DNA of 64,000 bases, from assembly GCA_016180235.1 (NCBI GenBank), contig JACPBQ010000002.1, positions 128,206-192,205 on the forward strand. The letters are read 5' to 3'. This document shows, one piece after another, positions 17,061-26,776 of this stretch; positions within the stretch are counted from its first letter, which is position 1, and every line of letters starts with the position of its first letter. Origin of the DNA: Candidatus Woesearchaeota archaeon (GTDB lineage: Archaea; Nanobdellota; Nanobdellia; Woesearchaeales; GW2011-AR4). Under the pieces are notes generated by a model, which was not told the origin of the DNA, made no database searches, and saw nothing but the letters and a program-made list of their open reading frames with translations. The position numbers and the translations under genes were made by a program.

Positions 17061-17858
17061 ATGAAATTTGACATCCCTAGGAAGGAGCATCCGAATATTG
17101 AGAAGTATGAGAGGCATGTTGTTGAGACAGCCCACAGGTTTGCAAACGAAATCTATAAGGAGATGGGTGCCCTTATAAGGGCAGTTGTTATTTTCGGCTC
17201 TGCTGCAAGGAAAACCACAACTTCAAAAAGCGATATAGATGTTCTTGTCATTCTCGATGACCTTACAATAAGCCTGAGTCCTGAGGTTGTTGAGGCTTAC
17301 AGGGTCATAGTCAACAGGTCCATTGTAAAAGTGTCCACAAACCTGCACATAACTACCTTGAGGTTCACTTCATTCTGGGAATATATAAGGAATGGCGACC
17401 CAATAGGCATCAACATATTAAGGGACGGTGTTGCCTTGATTGACTCCGGATTCTTTGAGCCTTTGCAGGCTTTGTTGAAAAAAGGAAAGATAAGGCCTAC
17501 ATCAGAAAGCATCTGGACATATTACATAAGGGCTCCTAACACCTTGCATAACAGCAAATGGCATTTGCTGCAGGCAACAATTGACCTTTACTGGGGCGTC
17601 ATTGATGCTGCCCACGCAGCCTTGATGAAGCACGGTGAAATACCTCCCACTCCGGAGCATGTTGCAGACTTATTGGAGCAGAAGCTTGTCAGGAAAGGGC
17701 TCCTTGAGCAGAAATATGTAACAACAATGAGGCATTTCTACAAGCTCATGAAGATGATTACTCACAGGGAGGTTAAAGAGATAAAAGGGGAAGAGTATGA
17801 CCGCTATTACAAGCACGCAGATGAATTTGTAAGAAGGATGAGGGAGTTTATTGAGTAG
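17061..17858 (+). CDS. Nucleotidyltransferase-HEPN-like protein
   Basis: 265 residues. Residues ~45-68 carry the Pol-beta nucleotidyltransferase signature 'VVIFGSAARKTTTSKSDIDV' (GS...DxD), the minimal nucleotidyltransferase (MNT) fold. The C-terminal half is helical and contains 'VIDAAHAALMKHGEIPPTPEH', which resembles HEPN domains. In many archaea MNT and HEPN are separate genes forming a toxin-antitoxin pair in which MNT AMPylates HEPN; here both seem to be in one chain. Repeat copy R occupies its promoter region. A role in nucleotide transfer to protein or RNA is inference. Confidence 0.7.
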   Translation: MKFDIPRKEHPNIEKYERHVVETAHRFANEIYKEMGALIRAVVIFGSAARKTTTSKSDIDVLVILDDLTISLSPEVVEAYRVIVNRSIVKVSTNLHITTLRFTSFWEYIRNGDPIGINILRDGVALIDSGFFEPLQALLKKGKIRPTSESIWTYYIRAPNTLHNSKWHLLQATIDLYWGVIDAAHAALMKHGEIPPTPEHVADLLEQKLVRKGLLEQKYVTTMRHFYKLMKMITHREVKEIKGEEYDRYYKHADEFVRRMREFIE

Positions 17859-17893
17859 TGATGTTTCATTTAGAACAAAAATTAGCCGCTTAA

Positions 17894-20800
17894 TTATTTC
17901 TTCAACACAATAAACGCTGATCCTATGATGAATGCTGCAGTTCCTATGAATATTACAATCATTATTGAAAGCAGTATGTAGTATGCATCCGTATTTACGA
18001 ATGATATCTCTATTGGCTTTTCAGGCTGCTCTTCAGCTTTTGGCGCAGGCGTAATCACTTCCACCTTTGGCTTCTCTTCCTGCACCCCTTCCCTGACATC
18101 TTTTACCTGCTCGCACTGCTGTGTCGCAAGGTTTACTGTCTCTGTACTGCTTAATTTGCCGTCATAGTATGTATTTACTTTTATCGGATATATTCCCGAA
18201 AGGAGGTCGTTGCTTATGGATGCCGTGGCTGTTTTTGTAAACCTGTTGTCATCGGTCCCTGAATCAAGCTCTATTGCATTTGTTACCGAGTTTATTCCCA
18301 GCTCTGGGCTCGATATCTCCAATGTTACATCATCCTCGTCATCCGCTCCTGTGTTTATTATCTCTGTATTAATGGAAACTGTCCTTTGGCATTTTATTTC
18401 TGAAGGGGTTGCAGTTGCCCTTAATACCCTTATCTCGTGGTTTTCTTTCTCAACATCAAGCTGAAGCTCCCATCTTATTTCATGGTTGGTCCCATTCTCG
18501 TCCCTTCCTTCAACCTCTATCAAAACATCAAAAGTGTCTTCATCAACTTCAAGAGGCACTTCAAAGTCAATTTTAACATTATCGTCTTTCTGCGCTTTTA
18601 GGTCAAATTCGCTGGCATCCCCGTCAAGATCGTCCCCATCATCAATGTCTTCTATTGTGATTTGCACATCTATGTCTTCTATCTCCAGGTCTTCATCATT
18701 TGTAAAGAAGTTCTTTATCTCTAAATCAAAGCTGATTTTGTCTCCCGGTGCTGCCTCTTTTTTTATCCTGCTGTTGTTCTGCACATTCTTGTCTGATTTG
18801 CTTCCCACTTTGATGTCCAAGTCAGTTATCCTTAGCCTTGCCCCCTCTCCCACGATAAGACTATAAGATTGTGTATCCGTTAGGTTTCCATCAGATACCT
18901 GCACTGAAACGCTGAAATTTCCTAATGATGCAGGGGTAAAGGTTATCAGTCCGGAGCCTGAGCTTATGCTCATTCCCGAAGGTGCGGTTGTCAGGGAGAA
19001 GTTTAGAGTATTGCCGTCAGGATCCGCTGCTTCCACGTCATACCTGTACTGCTGATTAAGTGTTGCAGAAGTTGATGCTGTTGAGGTTATCACCGGTGCT
19101 CCATTGGTTCCGTTCTGCTGCGTGAAGAATGTTGTAAAGTGCGCAACATTAAATCTTAGGATATCATTAGTGTTGTCATAAGTTATATTTGTGCATATTG
19201 TTGCCGGGCATAGCGCTCCGTTTGAGGTGCTCTCGAATCCAGATGCCATGAATATTAAAGGAGCTTTTGTGAAATTAAGCCCTTTCATCAGCAAAGAAGC
19301 TGACTTGTTCAGTCCAGGATATGTATTTGTATCAACAGATATGAGTCCATTGCTTATGTTGAAAGCATCTTCAAGGTTTGCTACACCGCTGAAGTTCAGC
19401 GTATTAGTCCCGAAATCAATGCCTCCGGATGTGCTTTGGTTTATTGTGATATTTGCAGCTGACTGCCTTTCTGTCTCATTCAAATTCAATATTGGGCTTG
19501 TCAGTTCTGTTGAATTGATGATGTCGCTGACAGTCAAAGTCCACCTGTTCCTTGCGGTTGCGCTTGCATTGTCAGTAACAATAGCGGTTATATTATAAAT
19601 TCCGACATTTAATCCTGTAACTGTTACATTGGAGGCATTTGAAGGCCCTATTGACGTGCCGTTCCTGAACCACGATGCAGTAGGCGTGTCTCCTGAATCC
19701 ACATCTGCGAATGTGATTTCAAACCTCTGGCTTCCCGTGCCTGATGCTATTGTCTTGTTCTGCGCTGGGGAGAATGAGGTTATTGTTGGCGCGTCATTTA
19801 CATTTAATACTGTTAAAGTCACTTGGTTGCTCGACGTGCTGTTTGTCCCGTCGCTTGCCGTGAATGTTATGGTGTTTGTTCCTGCAAAATTAGAGCTTGG
19901 AGTAAGAGTTACTGCATGAGTTGCAGAGTTTATTGAAACCGCAACATTTGAGGGTGTTGTTGATGTAAAGCTTAGTGCGTCATTATCCTGGTCTGAAAAA
20001 TAATTGTCCAGGTCTATTGAAGTGTCTGCCGTGTCTTCTGTCAATGTCACATTAGCTATAGTCCCATTATTTGCCGGAGCCCTGTTTGAAACTTCAAGGA
20101 ACTGGAATGTTGACGAATTGCTGCTGTTCAGGCTTCCATCGCTTGCTATAACTTTCCAGTAATATGTCTTTGCTTTAGTCAGATTATTGACAGTTATTCC
20201 AGTACTGGAAGTTGTTGCATTGAATGATGGAACGGAAGTATTTGAAAAGAATACGTAATAGATTATGCTGCTGCTCTCAGGGTCTGTAGAGGCTGACCAG
20301 TTAAGCGCTGTTGTGGTTGATGACACATTCGAATTGTTTGCCGGAGACGTTAAAGTTGGTGCTGTCGGAGCGTCGTTCACTGCGCTTACAGTGACTACAA
20401 CAGTGTCTGAGTCCGTGTTTACCCCATCGGAAGCGGTAAATATTATTGTCTCCTGCCCGTTGAAGTCTGATGCTGCGCTTACATTCAGCATCTTTGTTGT
20501 CTGGTTTATCTTTACTTTTACGCTGCTGTTGCCGAAAGCGCTTACGGTTATGTCATTTATCTGTGTATCCTGGTCCGTTATGAACTGGCTCAGGTTGACA
20601 GTTGCGTTATGGCCATCTTCATTGAAAGTTATGTCTGGAATGCCTGTTATCACAGGGCTGAATGAGCTTATTGATAATGTCAAGGCCTGGGAGCTGTTTG
20701 AATTTCCGACTTCGTCAAATGCTGTAACCAGCAGGGTGCATGAGCTGTCCAGGACTCCGGGGCATAGCTGGTAAGTTGCGTTTACTGTGCGCCATACATT

Positions 20801-23800
20801 GCCTCCGGTGTTATTCAGCTGAGTTCCGTTAATGCTTACATTGGAAACTGTGTTTGTGTCAGCAGCGGTAACATTTATCTTAAGTACAGTTATGTTATTG
20901 ACGTTTGTTGAGCTGTTTATGCTTATGCTTACATTAGGCGGAATGTCGTCAACAGTCAATGCCAAGGTTTGAGCGTTGTTTACATTTCCAACTATGTCTG
21001 TTGCTGTAAATCTTATTGTGCATACTGCATCGGTGCTTGAGCAATTAAACGCGCTTGGAGTTGTTGATAAGGACCATACCGTTGTCTGGTTTACTGTCGA
21101 ATTAAGGACCATTTGAACTGCAGTTCGGTTTCCAACAGTTACTGTTGAGCCTGAATCAAAGTTGGTGTCGTTTACTGTCACATTTATTCTAATTGAATCA
21201 GTGCTTCTTACCTTGAGGTCTGTATCACTAATATTAATGTTTGAAACGTTCGGGTTTAAATTATCGACAAGCAAGGTCAGGGTTACCGATTGGTTCAGGT
21301 TGCCTGCGCCATCCCTTGCATTAACTGTTATTGTGCAGTTTCCGTCAGCTGTGCATCCAAGCTGTGAAACATTGGTTGTTACAGCCCAAATATCTCCGGA
21401 AAGCAGAGACATTGCCACGGTGCTTGAATTTGAGATATTGACAGCTGCTATTCCCGCGGCTCCGTTGGTTACATTTACAGTTATATTAAGGGGTGTTGAG
21501 CTCTTTACTTTGCTGTCCGTGTCATTTTTGTTCAGGCTTGTGACTTTTGGATTTGACAAGTCAATAGTATAGGTCCAGAATACTGAGAGGGGGTTTCCTG
21601 CATTATCTTGCGCAGTTGCAGTGATATTTACCTTGGCTTCGTTGCTTCCCAAATCCACTGTTCCATTGGCAAAGAACCCATTGGATATTGAATCAAATGT
21701 TATTGAGTTGACTGAAAAAGTGAATCCTGAAAAGGTATATTTGAATGTGCTTGAGTTTATCGAGCTTGTTTTTACTCCGCTTGTGGCATCAGTTACGTTA
21801 AAGATTATTTGCTGGAAGCCGTTGTTGACGAATGAATTATTTGATGGGCTTACTACTTTTATTACAGGCAGTGTGTTGTCTATAGTTATTATCAAATTTG
21901 AATTTGTTGTTTTTCCTACGGTATCATTCGCAAACACGCTTATGTTGTATGAGCCGTCAGAGAATTGTGAGGTATTAAGGCTTTGGCTGTAGTCATTTCC
22001 GCTTTGGGTTGGGATGAAATTAAGCACAATGCCGCTGCCGTTCACTAAAGTTATTGAAAAATTAGCAACAGAGGTTGTAGCATCAGAGATTGTAACATTA
22101 ACAGGCTGGATTCCTGAAAGGTTTGCATTGCTTGCAGGAGTGATGAATGTTACCGCAGGCCCTGAATTATCAGCAGTTAAAGTCACAAAAAGCTCATTGT
22201 TTGAATTTCCTGCAAAATCTGTTGCATTTATTGTGAGGTTATGGTTTCCGTCAGTTAGGATGGAAGTGTCAAATTGCAGAGTCCAGTTTCCTGCATTGAT
22301 GTTGCCTCCAAGCAAAGACATAGACCCAAGATTTCCGCCTGTGCCGTTCCTGAGCGAGACTGTTTTCACTCCAGCAGTGCCCTCGCTCGCGGTTATTGTC
22401 ACGTTTATAGTGCCGCTGACATTAGTGTTGTTTTGCGGTCTTATGAAAAATACTGTTGGATTAGTGTTATCTGAAACAACCGTAAGGAATTTCTCTTTGT
22501 TGAGGTTTCCTGTAAAGTCAGTGGCATAAACAGTTATGTTGTGGCTTCCATCAGATAATGTTGCACTATCATGAGAAGCGTTCCAATCATTCGCATTATT
22601 GTTGCCTGCTGATAAGATTATATTGCTGCTGCCGTCTGTAATGTTGAAAAATACTGAATTTACTGCTGTTGCAGCATCTGTTACAGTTACATTAATGACG
22701 AAAGTCCCTGAAATATTGGTATTGTTTGATGGGGAGTTTATTGAAACTATTGGGGCAGTATTGTCTATTGTAATCTCGACAAATTCAGAAAAGTTATAAT
22801 TGCCAACAAAGTCTGTAGCATTAATTGTGAAGTTTGATTTCCCGTCTGAAAGAGCGCTTGTATTAATTACATAAGTCCAGTTATTGTTATTAAGATTTCC
22901 GCCCAATAAGGACATGCTTACAATATTGCTGCTGTTAGCACCGTTCTTCAAAGTAACAGTTTTTGTTCCTGTTGTTGTGTCTATAGAAGTTATTGTTATA
23001 TTAAGCATTCCTGAGACATTTGCTCCGCTGGAGATGGTCACAAAGCTTACGGAAGGGTTTGTATTGTCTACTGTTATGTTATATAGTATCGAAGTGGAAG
23101 CCAATCCTACACTATCATTAAAGGAGACAGTGAGATTGTATTTCCCATCAGTATTAAGCAAAGTGTTCCATGTGAAGTTCCACAAGTCTCCATCCTTATC
23201 CATTGAGAAATTTGAGTTGTTGAAATTGAGGAAAGAGGTGTTTACAGTATAAATCTGGTCTGTTATATTTACGGTTATATTGACGATGCTGCTTATGTTG
23301 GAATTATTTTTAAGGCCGTTAAGCCAGCTGTTGAATGTTGGGGGAAGATTGTCATTAGCCGCGCCTGGGGTTTGAACGGAAAGGTTGATTATGTTTGCAG
23401 AGCCATCAGGGAAACGGCCGGCAGAAATATTCGCATTTGATCCACCATAGGAGACATTATCCGTAACATTTCCAGAACTGTTAAAAAGCACTATAAAGTC
23501 ATCGCTATTAGTCAATATAAAACCAGAATTTTGTGAGCCATATTCAAAAATCCTTACACCGCTCTCATTCACTTCCGGGTTGGTATTGTTAAAAAAAGAA
23601 AAGTTATGCGCTAATACTGCAAATCCCTGGGGAGAGATAGTAAAAAAAGTGTCAATGGTAAAGTTTTGTTCAGAGGAAACTTCAACTACCCAATTGTTCA
23701 GGTTAACTTCGGAAGTTCCATTATTATATATTTCAATCCATTCTCCAAGTTTGTCTTCTGCACTACCTGTAAAATTAGAATCGGCCAAAAACTCATTAAT

Positions 23801-23893
23801 CAAAATCTCTCCTTTGGCAAAAGAAGCCATAGAAATAGATAGTATGACTATAAGAATTACTAATAATAAGCTCTTGGCACCCTTATTTTTCAA
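17894..23893 (-). CDS. Giant surface protein: lamin-tail domain plus Ig/cadherin-like repeats
   Basis: 1999 residues. A signal peptide ('LLLVILIVILSISMASFAKG') precedes a lamin-tail domain (about 28-150, 'ILINEFLADSNFTG', 'GEWIEIYNNGTSEVNL'). Then come many ~100-residue Ig/bacterial-type repeats of the form 'DNTNPSVSF..SGxNVSG..NITI..D', a fibronectin-III-like unit ('APTLTSPANNSNVSS'), cadherin-like units and a C-terminal region 'EIEDIDVQITIEDIDDGDD' shared with the next gene. It ends with one membrane helix and a short LKK tail. N-glycosylation sequons are very abundant. Probably an S-layer-like or adhesive stalk anchored at the cell surface. A TATA box (tatttaaata on the minus strand, near 23945) fits a short leader. 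Confidence 0.8.
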   Translation of the reverse strand: MKNKGAKSLLLVILIVILSISMASFAKGEILINEFLADSNFTGSAEDKLGEWIEIYNNGTSEVNLNNWVVEVSSEQNFTIDTFFTISPQGFAVLAHNFSFFNNTNPEVNESGVRIFEYGSQNSGFILTNSDDFIVLFNSSGNVTDNVSYGGSNANISAGRFPDGSANIINLSVQTPGAANDNLPPTFNSWLNGLKNNSNISSIVNITVNITDQIYTVNTSFLNFNNSNFSMDKDGDLWNFTWNTLLNTDGKYNLTVSFNDSVGLASTSILYNITVDNTNPSVSFVTISSGANVSGMLNITITSIDTTTGTKTVTLKNGANSSNIVSMSLLGGNLNNNNWTYVINTSALSDGKSNFTINATDFVGNYNFSEFVEITIDNTAPIVSINSPSNNTNISGTFVINVTVTDAATAVNSVFFNITDGSSNIILSAGNNNANDWNASHDSATLSDGSHNITVYATDFTGNLNKEKFLTVVSDNTNPTVFFIRPQNNTNVSGTINVTITASEGTAGVKTVSLRNGTGGNLGSMSLLGGNINAGNWTLQFDTSILTDGNHNLTINATDFAGNSNNELFVTLTADNSGPAVTFITPASNANLSGIQPVNVTISDATTSVANFSITLVNGSGIVLNFIPTQSGNDYSQSLNTSQFSDGSYNISVFANDTVGKTTNSNLIITIDNTLPVIKVVSPSNNSFVNNGFQQIIFNVTDATSGVKTSSINSSTFKYTFSGFTFSVNSITFDSISNGFFANGTVDLGSNEAKVNITATAQDNAGNPLSVFWTYTIDLSNPKVTSLNKNDTDSKVKSSTPLNITVNVTNGAAGIAAVNISNSSTVAMSLLSGDIWAVTTNVSQLGCTADGNCTITVNARDGAGNLNQSVTLTLLVDNLNPNVSNINISDTDLKVRSTDSIRINVTVNDTNFDSGSTVTVGNRTAVQMVLNSTVNQTTVWSLSTTPSAFNCSSTDAVCTIRFTATDIVGNVNNAQTLALTVDDIPPNVSISINSSTNVNNITVLKINVTAADTNTVSNVSINGTQLNNTGGNVWRTVNATYQLCPGVLDSSCTLLVTAFDEVGNSNSSQALTLSISSFSPVITGIPDITFNEDGHNATVNLSQFITDQDTQINDITVSAFGNSSVKVKINQTTKMLNVSAASDFNGQETIIFTASDGVNTDSDTVVVTVSAVNDAPTAPTLTSPANNSNVSSTTTALNWSASTDPESSSIIYYVFFSNTSVPSFNATTSSTGITVNNLTKAKTYYWKVIASDGSLNSSNSSTFQFLEVSNRAPANNGTIANVTLTEDTADTSIDLDNYFSDQDNDALSFTSTTPSNVAVSINSATHAVTLTPSSNFAGTNTITFTASDGTNSTSSNQVTLTVLNVNDAPTITSFSPAQNKTIASGTGSQRFEITFADVDSGDTPTASWFRNGTSIGPSNASNVTVTGLNVGIYNITAIVTDNASATARNRWTLTVSDIINSTELTSPILNLNETERQSAANITINQSTSGGIDFGTNTLNFSGVANLEDAFNISNGLISVDTNTYPGLNKSASLLMKGLNFTKAPLIFMASGFESTSNGALCPATICTNITYDNTNDILRFNVAHFTTFFTQQNGTNGAPVITSTASTSATLNQQYRYDVEAADPDGNTLNFSLTTAPSGMSISSGSGLITFTPASLGNFSVSVQVSDGNLTDTQSYSLIVGEGARLRITDLDIKVGSKSDKNVQNNSRIKKEAAPGDKISFDLEIKNFFTNDEDLEIEDIDVQITIEDIDDGDDLDGDASEFDLKAQKDDNVKIDFEVPLEVDEDTFDVLIEVEGRDENGTNHEIRWELQLDVEKENHEIRVLRATATPSEIKCQRTVSINTEIINTGADDEDDVTLEISSPELGINSVTNAIELDSGTDDNRFTKTATASISNDLLSGIYPIKVNTYYDGKLSSTETVNLATQQCEQVKDVREGVQEEKPKVEVITPAPKAEEQPEKPIEISFVNTDAYYILLSIMIVIFIGTAAFIIGSAFIVLKK

Positions 23894-23998
23894 TTTACTA
23901 AACCCCCAATCCTGAGAATAAGTTTAGAACCCGTATCCTTATTTAAATATTGTTGTGTTTAAGTGGTTATTTTAATTCGTCATAGAAAGGTGGTTAAT

Positions 23999-25450
23999 TT
24001 ATTGCAGTTTTTTTCCGGTAGCCTTGATTATAAGATAAGCTATGCCGGCAATAACCAAAACATTCAGTGCAATTATTGAAAACCAGAATCCGGACCTTTT
24101 TGTCAATGGAACTTCAGTAGTTGTCTCAGGCTTTAAAACAGGAACTTTAACCCCTTCTTCCATGGTTTCTTGCTGCGTTTCCTCAGCCTGCGCTGGAATT
24201 TCTTCTGCCTCCTCTGTTTCTTCCACTGCCTCAGTTTCAGGAGCCTCTTCCGCCGCAGCTGCATCAGAACAGCCTTCCACCACAAGGCTTACTGATTGTT
24301 TTTCCCAGACAATATCGTCCTGGATATAAGCTTTAACATCTATAGGGTAAGTCCCGGATTTTGTTTTGGCCCTGTCTGTGCTTATTGCCAGGCTCTTTGT
24401 GAACTCATTTGTATCGTCAAAAGGATCCTCTTCAAGCTCTATATTTCTCTGAAGGTAGCTTACCCCCAAATCTGAATTTACAATCTCAATGCCCGCATTC
24501 TCTTCTATTCTCGCGCCAAGGTTCTTTATCGTTGCAGTTAAGGTTGACGTTCCTCCGCACACCACTTTTTCCGGGAACAATGATGCATGTGTTACAACAA
24601 CCTCCCTTGGCTCTTTTTTGACAGTCATCTCCAGGTTCATTGTGGCTGTATGCACATTGTTATTGGTGTCTTCCCCTTCCACCTCTATAACTATGTCGTA
24701 TGCTCCCTCAGCAACCGAAAGAGGTATGTCAATAAAAACATCGACGTCCTGGCTTTTTCCGGAATCAACATCAAACTCCTGTGACTCCTCATCTATATCA
24801 TCGCCGTCATCTATGCTCTCTATTGTGACAGATATTGTTACCTGGTCTATGTCTATGTCATCATTCTCCTCAAAAGTATTCTCGATGTTAAAATTGAACC
24901 TTAACTCTGAGCCCGGTCCTACATCTTCCTCGCCAAAATCAAGCCTTCCTCCGTCGCTTACATCCGTATCAGCCTCATTCCCTGATGAGATAGTTCCGTC
25001 TGACCGGTGGGTTAGCCTTGTTGTAAGGAAAACATCAAGGTCTTCAATTATTAATCCCCCTACAACATCAGCCCTTATGCTGAATAAAGGTGATTTACTC
25101 AGCTCTGTAGAAACAAGGTTTACAGAACCTAAAGTAACATTTCCAGTAGAGGTAAGCGCAGGTATTGTTAATGTGAAATTTATATTTTCACTTGCGCCAG
25201 CTGAAAGGTTGAAATTTGTCTTGTTGAAGCTCAGGGTAAAATCACTGTCGCTGAAAGTGAATGTAACTCCAGTCAGGTTGACATTGCCGTCATTAGTCAA
25301 TGTGAATGTTCTTACTTTTGAAGTCCCAAGCGCCGATGTCCCCAGATCTATATTGTTAACAGTTGCTACACTGGCTGCAGCACTTGCGCTAAGGGAATAC
25401 AATGCCAGAACAAATATTGACAAAAACAAAAGCTTCTTCATTTTTACCAC
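23999..25450 (-). CDS. Surface protein paralogous to the C-terminus of the giant protein
   Basis: 483 residues: signal peptide, a beta-sandwich of the ASPM/SPD-2/Hydin-like type ('SVATVNNIDLGTSALG', 'RTFTLTNDGNVNLTGV'), then a region matching the end of the 1999-aa protein ('ISVTIESIDDGDDIDEESQE', 'VPLxVxEG/D.DVxIEVEG'), an acidic Glu-rich linker and a C-terminal membrane helix ('FSIIALNVLVIAGIAYLII'). The shared acidic beta-domain has Asp clusters that could bind Ca2+. It lies just upstream of the giant gene in the same orientation but has its own TATA box (about 25481-25490) placed for a near-leaderless mRNA. The two may form a surface complex. Confidence 0.78.
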   Translation of the reverse strand: MVKMKKLLFLSIFVLALYSLSASAAASVATVNNIDLGTSALGTSKVRTFTLTNDGNVNLTGVTFTFSDSDFTLSFNKTNFNLSAGASENINFTLTIPALTSTGNVTLGSVNLVSTELSKSPLFSIRADVVGGLIIEDLDVFLTTRLTHRSDGTISSGNEADTDVSDGGRLDFGEEDVGPGSELRFNFNIENTFEENDDIDIDQVTISVTIESIDDGDDIDEESQEFDVDSGKSQDVDVFIDIPLSVAEGAYDIVIEVEGEDTNNNVHTATMNLEMTVKKEPREVVVTHASLFPEKVVCGGTSTLTATIKNLGARIEENAGIEIVNSDLGVSYLQRNIELEEDPFDDTNEFTKSLAISTDRAKTKSGTYPIDVKAYIQDDIVWEKQSVSLVVEGCSDAAAAEEAPETEAVEETEEAEEIPAQAEETQQETMEEGVKVPVLKPETTTEVPLTKRSGFWFSIIALNVLVIAGIAYLIIKATGKKLQ

Positions 25451-25604
25451 AAGTGATATTATTATAGAGTAGTTAATTCATATATAAATATTATGGTTTT
25501 AACGGCAAATCTGGAATATAATATCTATTGTTTTTTTGTAATTGAATATCTTTGTAAAGTCGATATTTCCCTTTTCCTCAAACCCATCTCCCTTATGGTT
25601 GTTT

Positions 25605-26168
25605 TCATCTTTTTTCTTCAGCTTCGGAAATATCTTCTGAATCTCCATCTTGATTTTGCTCTGCATGCATCTCCGGATTTTCATCCCTTTCCTCAACTAT
25701 TTCATTTATCTCTTCATTGACGTGCGCTATTTCTTCCATTGCCCCTGCTATCTTATTGGGATTCTGCTCAGCCTCGGATAATTCTTCTTTTATTTCATTG
25801 ACTTCCTGCATCATCTTTCCTATTTTTTGCTTCTCCTGCTCTGCTACCTGCTCCGGTGTTACGCCAATCTCCTGCATAAGCTCGTTCAGGGAAGCAGTTT
25901 CCTGTGTTATGTCATAATCGTTATTTGAGAACTTGTTTAATTCTTCTAATGGATCATTTTCTTCATTTAGTCTTGCCTGAGGCTCAAAACCAATATTTGA
26001 ATCTGAATTTGGTTTTGGCATTTCTTTTGCTGTTTCGCGCCTCTCCTGATTATTTTGGCTCTTTATGTTCAGAATGCTCTTTGCCTTCTCCGTAGCCTCA
26101 TACGCAGATGCAGCCAAGCCCTGTTTTTTGAGCGTCTCAGCAAGCTGTTTTACCCTCTGATCTTCCAT
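25605..26168 (-). CDS. Acidic helical protein of unknown function
   Basis: 187 residues, soluble and very acidic. It starts with a compact motif 'VKQLAETLKKQGLAASAYEA', which looks like a small helical DNA- or protein-binding module seen at the N-terminus of several DPANN hypotheticals. A disordered Asn/Glu linker and a coiled coil ('EQEKQKIGKMMQEVNEIKEE') follow. No named family recognised. Confidence 0.55.
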   Translation of the reverse strand: MEDQRVKQLAETLKKQGLAASAYEATEKAKSILNIKSQNNQERRETAKEMPKPNSDSNIGFEPQARLNEENDPLEELNKFSNNDYDITQETASLNELMQEIGVTPEQVAEQEKQKIGKMMQEVNEIKEELSEAEQNPNKIAGAMEEIAHVNEEINEIVEERDENPEMHAEQNQDGDSEDISEAEEKR

Positions 26169-26210
26169 ATTTATGCTTTCTTTGCAGAAATATTATTTAA
26201 ATTTTGCTAA

Positions 26211-26687
26211 TTATAAGGTACAGATAAAGATCCAGTCTTTTTTTCCGTCAATAATCTTTAAAATCTCAAAATTTTTATTGATTTCATTCTCTATTGCTCC
26301 AAATTTGCTGCTTCTTTTGAGGATGCTGAAAGCAAAGTCTTTTTTCCCGACCCTTTTGATCTCTTCCATTCCTTTTTTGAAGTCATCGAAATTATGCATT
26401 GAAGAGATTGAAATTATCTTGTCAAAAGTCCTGTCCTTGAATGGCAGGTTTTCCGCTTTTGCCAGTATCTTGTTTGATTTATCATTCTGCACAATCATAT
26501 CCATCGATGGGTCTATTCCAATGACTTTGCAGTTGAAATCTGAAGAAAGCCCAGTACCGCATCCGACATCAAGCAGAAGTTCATTGTTTGTTATACTGAA
26601 ATTCTTTTTTATAATGCCTATTTTTATCCTCTGCTCCTCCCCATAAAGCCCATCATATCCTGCTGAGATTATTTTATAAAAGTCCAT
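26211..26687 (-). CDS. Class I SAM-dependent methyltransferase (Methyltransf_11-like)
   Basis: 158 residues from Met 'MDFYKIISAGYDGLYGEEQ', a typical opening for this group; the ORF track begins seven codons earlier. Motif I is 'LLLDVGCGTGLSS', motif II 'VIGIDPSMDMIVQN', the next segment 'KAENLPFKDRTFDKIISIS' and the final strand 'FSILKRSSKF'. The protein is short: the C-terminal beta hairpin region is minimal. Substrate unknown. Divergent from the aminotransferase-like gene at 26777. Confidence 0.75.
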   Translation of the reverse strand: MDFYKIISAGYDGLYGEEQRIKIGIIKKNFSITNNELLLDVGCGTGLSSDFNCKVIGIDPSMDMIVQNDKSNKILAKAENLPFKDRTFDKIISISSMHNFDDFKKGMEEIKRVGKKDFAFSILKRSSKFGAIENEINKNFEILKIIDGKKDWIFICTL

Positions 26688-26746
26688 TTTTTTGATTAAT
26701 TTAGGCAATATTATAAACTTTAATATTTTTAATTAGTTTCAAATGA

Positions 26747-26755
26747 TTTAAATAT
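26747..26755 (+). promoter_or_regulatory. TATA box for the 26777 operon
   Basis: tttaaatat, centred 27 bp before ATG 26777, which predicts a leaderless transcript. Confidence 0.6.
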
Positions 26756-26776
26756 TGCGGGAATTTTCCCAAAAAC

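Noticed and set aside
17527-17580. R-x5-H in the MNT-HEPN-like protein (RAPNTLH) as a HEPN ribonuclease site
   Set aside because: It lies in the linker before the helix that resembles HEPN, so it is probably chance.
18210-25472. Long plus-strand ORFs opposite the two surface proteins (for example 24489-25472, 327 aa)
   Set aside because: They mirror the minus-strand genes, are Ser/Val-rich as expected from the antisense of Asn/Thr/Asp-rich repeats, and lack family motifs; the minus-strand proteins have signal peptides, domains and membrane anchors.
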